This document shows, piece after piece, positions 31,869 to 37,168 of a DNA stretch of 37,168 nucleotides; positions within the stretch are counted from its first letter, which is position 1, and each line of letters starts with the position of its first letter. The stretch lies in NCBI GenBank assembly GCA_019424645.1, contig JAHYZB010000086.1:1-37168 (forward strand), read 5' to 3'. Made by a program: the position numbers and the translations under genes. This DNA is from Oxalobacter formigenes. Lineage in GTDB: Bacteria; Pseudomonadota; Gammaproteobacteria; Burkholderiales; Burkholderiaceae_D. The notes beneath the pieces were generated by a model, which made no database searches, was not told the DNA's origin, and worked only from the letters and a program-made list of their open reading frames with translations.

Positions 31869-32945
31869 ATGGCCTTATTACCTTCAAAAGAATTACTGAA
31901 CGGTACCAAAGACCCGGAAACCACCACAGGGGAATTCCGTCTGGCAATGGGAAACATCCGTGATTTTTTATTCGGACTCTTTGGTGACGACAGTTCAGAC
32001 AAATGGCTCGTACGCGAAACGCTGGGAGCAGCTGAAAAATTCATTGGCCAGGCACAGGGCACGGGAGATGCCCTGACAGGAAAGTTCACGCCGACTATCA
32101 GGGAACTGGTGCACGGCATGACAGTACTGCTCAGGGCATCAGCCGCCAATACGGCAGGCGTACCTACCCTCAAAGCCGATGAAACGTCGGCACTGCCGAT
32201 CGTAAAGGGCGACAAACGAGCGCTTGATGACGGTGACATCTCCGGAAAAGGCCACTGGCTGGAACTGAAATACGACAGGATCTGGAATAAATGGGTTCTG
32301 CAAAATCCCGCCAAAGGCGTGTCCCTGAAAGAAGAAATCGACGAAAAGGCGGACAAGCTTGAACTGCTCGATTATCTGCCATTAGCCGGTGGAAGCATGA
32401 GTGGAGTCCTGTCGGTCACATCGGGTTTGACCATCGATTGTGAAGACATGACCGGCCTGACCGGTGAAGGCGGTGAAATGGTTCTGAAAGGAGCCGGTTA
32501 TTACCAGAATATCCATCTCGACAATACAGCCGGAAAATGGCGCGTTACCGGCTCGATCAATGAAAACACACTGGTCTTCGATCCGGCGTCCGGAACGCTT
32601 GGCTGTGCCAATGTGACCGCCAACGTGACAGGCATCAACGACCATATTGTCCAGTCTTGGACGGATGGGACAGGATGGTGGAAAAAATACAAAAGCGGCT
32701 GGGTCGAGCAGGGAGGGTATTCATCGGCGGGTAATGGTGCAGCCGGGATCACGACTGTTTTTTATGTACCGTTTGCCAATAGTACCTATACCGTCGAAAC
32801 CAGCAAACTGGGTTCCGGTTCACCTGTGATCAATGTGGTCAGTCGCGCGAACACGTCATTCAATGCCAATTGCGAAGGGCAGGGGGGATCGAGCTTCTAT
32901 TCTGGAAGCGCTATGTCCTGGTATGCCTGCGGACAATGCGCATGA
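31869..32945 (+). CDS. Tail fibre protein 1 (gp53-like C-terminal domain)
   Basis: 358 aa with a GAGGA box. It begins with the attachment segment common to all fibres here (LPSKELLNGTKDPETTTGEF, then an acidic helix). Residues about 60-150 are one copy of the repeat domain ending G-D-I-S-G-K-G-H-W-L-E-L-K-Y-D...NKWVLQNPAKG. A short helical linker and strand-rich shaft follow. The C-terminus (SWTDGTGWWKKYKSGWVEQG ... VPFANSTYTVETSK ... SWYACGQCA) is the gp53-like receptor-binding tip found in many tail fibres. It differs from the next two fibres, which carry collar domains instead. Confidence 0.85.
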   Translation: MALLPSKELLNGTKDPETTTGEFRLAMGNIRDFLFGLFGDDSSDKWLVRETLGAAEKFIGQAQGTGDALTGKFTPTIRELVHGMTVLLRASAANTAGVPTLKADETSALPIVKGDKRALDDGDISGKGHWLELKYDRIWNKWVLQNPAKGVSLKEEIDEKADKLELLDYLPLAGGSMSGVLSVTSGLTIDCEDMTGLTGEGGEMVLKGAGYYQNIHLDNTAGKWRVTGSINENTLVFDPASGTLGCANVTANVTGINDHIVQSWTDGTGWWKKYKSGWVEQGGYSSAGNGAAGITTVFYVPFANSTYTVETSKLGSGSPVINVVSRANTSFNANCEGQGGSSFYSGSAMSWYACGQCA

Positions 32946-32956
32946 ATGAAAGCCGC

Positions 32957-32991
32957 GAGTGTTCTGTGAACACTCATGAGAAGGGTTTTTT
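32957..32991 (+). terminator. Hairpin with delayed T-run before fibre 2
   Basis: Perfect 8-bp stem GAGTGTTC/GAACACTC with a 3-nt loop; six T follow only after a 10-nt gap. Confidence 0.45.
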
Positions 32992-33005
32992 ACAAGGAAA
33001 AAAGA

Positions 33006-34649
33006 ATGACGAAATTACCATCAAAAGAATTGCTGGACGGGACAAAAGATCCTGAAACAACCACCGGGGAATTCCGGACGGCGATGGGGCAGATGCGCGA
33101 CTATCTTGGCGGCTTGTTGGGTGAAAACAGTGGGGACAAGGAAGCAGCGCGTGCCGCTCTGGGTGCCGTTTCACCCGACGATGTACGGCAACTGCGCCAT
33201 ATTTGCGGGAATGCAACGGGAACCGGGGATGCCCTCACAGCCGTGTTTGACCCGCCATTAAAACAATTGACTGATGCAACGACGGTGACCATCCGCGCCA
33301 TTGGCCGCAATGCAACGTCCACGCCGACCTTCAAGGCAGATGAAACGAGTGAACTGCTCATCGTCAAGGGAACCGATATGCCGCTGGAATGTGGCGATAT
33401 TAATGGGAAGGGTTACTGGATCGACCTGAGATATGACGAAACCCTGAATAAATGGGTATTGCTGAATCCGGCGTCAGGGATTTTTGTTTCAGGTATCCCG
33501 TCTGCACAGGCAAGCGGAACGGCAAACGCCATTGTCGCGCGTTTCAATCCTCCTGTCATCGAACAGAAAAACGGCCTGAAAGTCAGTGTCCGGGCGACAG
33601 CTGCCAATACCAGTTCCGAACCTTATTTCCAGTTGGAAGAATTTGAAGGATATCCCGTCGTCAAAGGCATCAGGCAGCCATTGATTGCCGGCGACATTGC
33701 CGGGGATGGACACTGGCTTGACCTTCAGTTTGATGCAGAGGCCCGTACATGGATTTTGCAGAATCCCGCTTCAGGCGTCGTCTGTCCGTCGGGAGTACCT
33801 GTTGGCGCTATTGGCTATTTTGCCATGCAGACACCGCCAGCCGGTTATCTCAAAGCCGATGGCTCGGCTGTATTGCGGGCGACTTATCCGGATCTTTTTG
33901 CCGCTATCGGGACGACGTTCGGTGAAGGCGACGGGGCTTCCACATTCAATTTGCCGGATTTGATGAATCGGTTTGCGCAAGGTCACACCAGCCCGGGACA
34001 AAAGATTGAAGCTGGTTTACCCAACATAACCGGTAATTTTTCTGCAGTAAGACACGGGAACAACGCCGGTCCCGATTCAGTAGACGGGGCAATCAGAAGA
34101 ACCGGGGTTTTCAACGCGGGAATGAAAACCGGAAACGCTGACGATTGGGGCGGAATCTGGATTATGGATGCTTCTTATTCGTCCGGGATTTACGGTAGAA
34201 GCCAGTCCGTCCAGCCACCCGCGCTGACCCTGTTGCCATGCATCAGGGCATTTGACGCCTATTCTGCTGTGCAGACCGGTATTTCAGCCATGAAAGCTCC
34301 TGAATTCTCGTCAAGAGCTGCATGTGCAACTATCGGGTCTCCTGCCTCCAAAGCATGGGTCAATTTCGATGCCTCGTCCGGCGAAGTTATCATCAGAAAT
34401 GCAAGCCATGTCAAAAAAGTCATCCGTGTGGAAAAAGGCGTATTCGACATCATTTTCGATGGATCGGTACAAGCGGAATGTTGCACGGTTACGGCATCGT
34501 CCTCGGCATTGATCTCTGCCGTCAATCTGGAAAGTTTTACCGGCGATTATTTCCCGCCCACCCCCAACAGGGTGAGAGTGGTTACCGCATCGGGTTTCCC
34601 GATTCAGCCGGTCGATACTGCCGATGTCAACGTCCTTGTTCATCAGTGA
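33006..34649 (+). CDS. Tail fibre protein 2 (two repeat domains plus collar domain)
   Basis: 547 aa from the ATG at 33006 (AAGGA box before it; ten extra codons upstream are open). Shared attachment segment (LPSKELLDGTKDPETTTGEF), then two tandem copies of the ~95-residue repeat (ending NKWVLLNPASG and RTWILQNPASG), then a phage collar domain (PPAGYLKADGSAVLRATYPD, FGEGDGASTFNLPDLMNRFA) with a variable Gly/Asn-rich insert (GNNAGPDSVDGAIRRTGVFN), and a ~110-residue strand-rich end (WVNFDASSGEVIIRNASHVK ... VRVVTASGFPIQPVDTADVN). The collar plus variable insert is the likely receptor-binding part. Confidence 0.87.
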   Translation: MTKLPSKELLDGTKDPETTTGEFRTAMGQMRDYLGGLLGENSGDKEAARAALGAVSPDDVRQLRHICGNATGTGDALTAVFDPPLKQLTDATTVTIRAIGRNATSTPTFKADETSELLIVKGTDMPLECGDINGKGYWIDLRYDETLNKWVLLNPASGIFVSGIPSAQASGTANAIVARFNPPVIEQKNGLKVSVRATAANTSSEPYFQLEEFEGYPVVKGIRQPLIAGDIAGDGHWLDLQFDAEARTWILQNPASGVVCPSGVPVGAIGYFAMQTPPAGYLKADGSAVLRATYPDLFAAIGTTFGEGDGASTFNLPDLMNRFAQGHTSPGQKIEAGLPNITGNFSAVRHGNNAGPDSVDGAIRRTGVFNAGMKTGNADDWGGIWIMDASYSSGIYGRSQSVQPPALTLLPCIRAFDAYSAVQTGISAMKAPEFSSRAACATIGSPASKAWVNFDASSGEVIIRNASHVKKVIRVEKGVFDIIFDGSVQAECCTVTASSSALISAVNLESFTGDYFPPTPNRVRVVTASGFPIQPVDTADVNVLVHQ

Positions 34650-34722
34650 TGTGTTTATAATTAAATTTAATAAAAACAGTTAATTGAAAACCGTATGTCG
34701 ATTTGACATTAACTTGTTGGCG

Positions 34723-34746
34723 AGTCTCCCAATGGAGGCTTTTTTT
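34723..34746 (+). terminator. Intrinsic terminator before fibre 3
   Basis: AGTCTCC/GGAGGCT with one G-T pair, loop CAAT, six T; 22 bp before the next ATG. Confidence 0.8.
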
Positions 34747-34767
34747 ATAGAAAAAGGAAAGTGATCA

Positions 34768-36399
34768 ATGGCATTGTTACCTCAAAAAGAATTGCTGGAC
34801 GGGACAAAAAATCCTGAGACCACAACCGGTGAATTCCGGGTTGCTATTGGGCATATGCGTGACTATCTCTTCGAACTGCTCGGAGAAAACAGCGCAGAAA
34901 AGGAAGAAGCACGTGCGGCATTAGGTGCCGTCTCTGCAAGTGACATCCAGCGCTTGCGCCATACCAGCGCCATTGCGGATGGAACGGCCGACGCCGTGTT
35001 GGCAGTCTTCGAACCGACAGTCCGGCAATTGACGAATGCCACGACTTTAACAGTGCGAGCGCAATTCCGGAATGAAACGAAAACACCCACCTTCAAAGCC
35101 GATGAAACAAGCGCATTACCTATCGTCAAGGGGACAGACCAGTCTCTTGAAAAAGGAGATATCAGGGGAGAAGGGCACTGGCTCGAGCTGAAATATGACG
35201 AAACGCTAAACAAGTGGGTTTTGCAAAATCCAGCCAATGGAGTATTCGGTTCCGGAATTCCATATACACAGGCAAGCGGAACACCTGATGTTATTGTCGC
35301 CCATTTCAATCCTCCTCTTGTGGAACTGAAAGATGGACTGAAAGTCAGTATTCAGGCGACAGCGGCCAATATTTCTGGTGAACCCTATTTACAGGTTGAA
35401 AATTTTGAGGCGTATCCGCTGGTCAAAAATGTCAATCAACAATTGTTGCCCGGCGATATTTCCGGAAAAGGATACCGGATCGACTGCCAGTTCGATGGTA
35501 TTAATGAAAAATGGATTTTACAAAATCCTGCACGGGGAATCATTTTTTCCGGTGTTCCTGTCGGGTGCGTCCTGTATTTTGCGGCGTCAACGCCTCCAGC
35601 CGGATTTCTCAAGGCCGATGGCAGCGAAGTCGGAAGAGAAAGCTATCCGGATTTGTTCAGGACCACAGGAACGATATTTGGTGAGGGCGATAGCCTGACG
35701 ACGTTTAATTTGCCGGATTTGATAAACAGGTTTCCGCAAGGTGGCACAATGCCGGGACAAAAGATTGGAGCCGGTTTGCCTAATATCGAAGGTTACTATC
35801 CTAATAATGCGATGCTCGGTGGGGCAGGAACTGGCGTATTTACGGGGAGCGGTTCACCAGCGACTGGTCAATTTGGGAAAGATGGAGGAGGCAGATTTTC
35901 GCCATTAATATTTAATGCAGCGAATTCAAACCCCATCTATGGATCATCTGATACTGTCCAGCCACCTGCATTGACCTTGTTGCCCTGTATCAAAGCTTTC
36001 GACACTGTTCCTGCCACTGAAGGGCAAATCAATACACTGGCATTGACCAGTAAAATCACCGCCAAGGCCAACAGGGCAGACATCGAACCCTGTCTCTCGC
36101 AAGCATCGGTCAGTTTCGATGCTTCATCCGGTATCGTCGTCATCAAAAATGTCCGAAACGTCCAGGGTGTCGTCAGGGTGGAAAAAGGCGTTTACGACGT
36201 GATTTTCGACAATCCGATGAACGTCGATACCCTGACGGTCACGGCGTCTTCTTCCGCTATTTTAACTTCCGTCAACAGGGAAAGCCTGACAGGCGCGTAT
36301 TATGCGCCGACTAAAGACCGGATACGCATCGTTACCGGGTCGGGATTTCCTCCCGAGGCGGAAGATGCGGCCGACATCAACGTCATTATTTTAGTTTAA
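34768..36399 (+). CDS. Tail fibre protein 3 (two repeat domains plus collar domain)
   Basis: 543 aa with a GGAAAG box. Same order as fibre 2: attachment segment (LPQKELLDGTKNPETTTGEF), two repeat domains (NKWVLQNPANG and EKWILQNPARG), collar domain (STPPAGFLKADGSEVGRESY, FGEGDSLTTFNLPDLINRFP), a quite different variable insert (YYPNNAMLGGAGTGVFTGSG), and the same strand-rich end (VSFDASSGIVVIKNVRNVQG ... IRIVTGSGFPPEAEDAADIN). The similarity to fibre 2 along the whole length, broken mainly at the insert, suggests duplication followed by selection at the receptor site. Confidence 0.87.
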   Translation: MALLPQKELLDGTKNPETTTGEFRVAIGHMRDYLFELLGENSAEKEEARAALGAVSASDIQRLRHTSAIADGTADAVLAVFEPTVRQLTNATTLTVRAQFRNETKTPTFKADETSALPIVKGTDQSLEKGDIRGEGHWLELKYDETLNKWVLQNPANGVFGSGIPYTQASGTPDVIVAHFNPPLVELKDGLKVSIQATAANISGEPYLQVENFEAYPLVKNVNQQLLPGDISGKGYRIDCQFDGINEKWILQNPARGIIFSGVPVGCVLYFAASTPPAGFLKADGSEVGRESYPDLFRTTGTIFGEGDSLTTFNLPDLINRFPQGGTMPGQKIGAGLPNIEGYYPNNAMLGGAGTGVFTGSGSPATGQFGKDGGGRFSPLIFNAANSNPIYGSSDTVQPPALTLLPCIKAFDTVPATEGQINTLALTSKITAKANRADIEPCLSQASVSFDASSGIVVIKNVRNVQGVVRVEKGVYDVIFDNPMNVDTLTVTASSSAILTSVNRESLTGAYYAPTKDRIRIVTGSGFPPEAEDAADINVIILV

Positions 36400-36411
36400 A
36401 AACAGATAATT

Positions 36412-36663
36412 ATGAAAACCATACGTTTCAAAGTGGACGGACAAGACCGTTATTTCACACCTGCCTCTTCTGCGCGCCGCCGGGATGAGAGCGAGGAAGT
36501 TTTTTTCAACCGTTGTGTCAAAAAAGTCGTTCCTGAAGGAGAGGAATTCGACATTCTTGAAGATGTCCTTTATGCCGGTTTTATGCAGACACAGCAGACA
36601 TTCCAACAGGAAGCCGGCTCGAACCGGAAAAATCATCCTTCGCGCTTTTTCCTGAACAGCTGA
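36412..36663 (+). CDS. Small protein between fibre genes, unknown (possible fibre accessory)
   Basis: 83 aa, starting 12 bp after the fibre 3 stop; the ribosome-binding site is weak. Charged, with RFKVDGQDRYFTPASSARRR at the start, then EVFFNRCVKKVVPEGEEFDI and a Gln-rich helix (YAGFMQTQQTFQQEAGS). No recognised family. Position right after a fibre gene is where fibre chaperones usually lie, but there is no sequence support for that role. Confidence 0.6.
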   Translation: MKTIRFKVDGQDRYFTPASSARRRDESEEVFFNRCVKKVVPEGEEFDILEDVLYAGFMQTQQTFQQEAGSNRKNHPSRFFLNS

Positions 36664-36688
36664 CTGCTGAATTTTTATTTTGTGATGA

Positions 36689-36717
36689 AAGCCTCTTCAT
36701 TGGAAGGGGCTTTTTTT
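36689..36717 (+). terminator. Intrinsic terminator before fibre 4
   Basis: 10-bp stem AAGCCTCTTC/GAAGGGGCTT (one G-T pair), loop ATTG, T-run; 18 bp before the next ATG. Confidence 0.85.
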
Positions 36718-36735
36718 ATGGGAGCAGAAAACACG

Positions 36736-37168
36736 ATGGCATTATTACCTTCAAAAGAATTACTGAACGGCACAAAAGATCCTGAAACAACCACGGGCGA
36801 ATTCCGAGTCGCACTCGGTCACGTGCATGAATATTTATCCGGCCTGCTGGGGGAAGACAGTTCAGACAAATGGGAAGCCCGGGCAACGCTGGGTGCAATG
36901 GAAAAATATTGTACCGAAGCGGACGGTACGGCTGACGGCCTGACAGCCTCATTCCCGAGCCCGATACAAAAACCGGTTCACGGCATGACCGTAGTCGTCA
37001 GGGCTGTCACGGCGAATCTGACTTCGGCTCCGACCTTCAGGGCAGACGAAACGAGCGCCCTTGTCATCGTCAAGGGAAACAACAAACCGTTGGCCGTTGG
37101 CGACATTGCCGGAGCAGGGCACTGGATCGAACTGAAGTATGACGGGCCGCTGAATAAATGGGTACTCC
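36736..37168 (+). CDS. Tail fibre protein 4, 5' part (cut by window edge)
   Basis: The first 144 codons of a fourth fibre gene. An in-frame ATG at 36718 is possible, but 36736 matches the start of the other fibres (MALLPSKELLNGTKDPETTT). The attachment segment is followed by the first repeat domain (ADGTADGLTASFPSPIQKPV, VTANLTSAPTFRADETSALV, GDIAGAGHWIELKYDGPLNK). Whether it ends in a collar or gp53-like tip lies outside the window. Confidence 0.87.
   Translation, partial: MALLPSKELLNGTKDPETTTGEFRVALGHVHEYLSGLLGEDSSDKWEARATLGAMEKYCTEADGTADGLTASFPSPIQKPVHGMTVVVRAVTANLTSAPTFRADETSALVIVKGNNKPLAVGDIAGAGHWIELKYDGPLNKWVL

Noticed and set aside
30829..31947. 372-codon open frame antisense to the J gene
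   Set aside because: It lies fully opposite a clear gpJ-like gene and the following fibre start; its composition (His/Asp-rich, no motifs) is that of an antisense shadow.
31869..37168. Diversity-generating retroelement or invertible fibre switch
   Set aside because: Fibre inserts vary, but no reverse transcriptase, template repeat, invertase or inverted fibre copy is present in the window.
1..37168. CRISPR array, tRNA, rRNA, insertion sequence, att sites
   Set aside because: No regularly spaced short repeats, no tRNA T-arm with matching stems, no transposase or integrase gene, and no matching direct repeats at the edges of the tail cluster were found by eye.

Overview
The window looks like a chromosomal segment of a Gram-negative proteobacterium. 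Evidence is the Sec lipoprotein signals, TerC/CBS-CorC, Lrp/AsnC, LysR and EamA genes, and lambda-like tail genes. A betaproteobacterium (Oxalobacteraceae-like) is my guess, but nothing here proves it. No rRNA, tRNA, IS element, integrase or CRISPR array was seen.

Layout. (1) 1-3286: two C-terminal 'module' genes (2-193, cut by the window edge, and 1257-1802), each followed by a Sel1-repeat lipoprotein gene. (2) 3347-13605: mostly ordinary chromosomal genes: two GNAT acetyltransferases, an Lrp/AsnC regulator divergent from an EamA exporter, a stand-alone phage-collar protein, two tandem class A beta-lactamases of PER/CfxA type, a small unknown protein, a TerC-CBS-CorC membrane protein, a DUF985 cupin and a LysR regulator. 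(3) 14123-20219: a 678-aa protein of unknown family, then an array: Sel1 gene, an orphan copy of the 678-aa protein's C-terminus, Sel1 gene, Sel1 gene, and a Sel1 remnant. (4) 20240-21426: a SAM methyltransferase and a convergent DUF1579-like gene. (5) 21733-37168: a phage-type late regulator, then a complete lambda-order non-contractile tail module (terminator, tube, G/T chaperones with a -1 frameshift site, short tape measure, M, L, K, two copies of I, J), then an array of at least four paralogous tail-fibre genes running off the right edge. No head, portal, terminase or integrase gene lies where one would be expected.

Main hypotheses. Regions 1 and 3 look like a polymorphic effector/immunity system. 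A large protein carries an exchangeable C-terminal tip, and each C-terminal module, full-length or orphan, is followed by an exported Sel1-repeat protein that could be its immunity partner. A 209-bp identical direct repeat inside the modules, and a conserved 3' half shared by two Sel1 genes, would let tip/immunity pairs be swapped by homologous recombination. Region 5 is a candidate F-type (flexible, non-contractile) tailocin, or a prophage reduced to its tail, with an unusually short tape measure, a multi-fibre array and intrinsic terminators ahead of many genes, which suggests control by antitermination.
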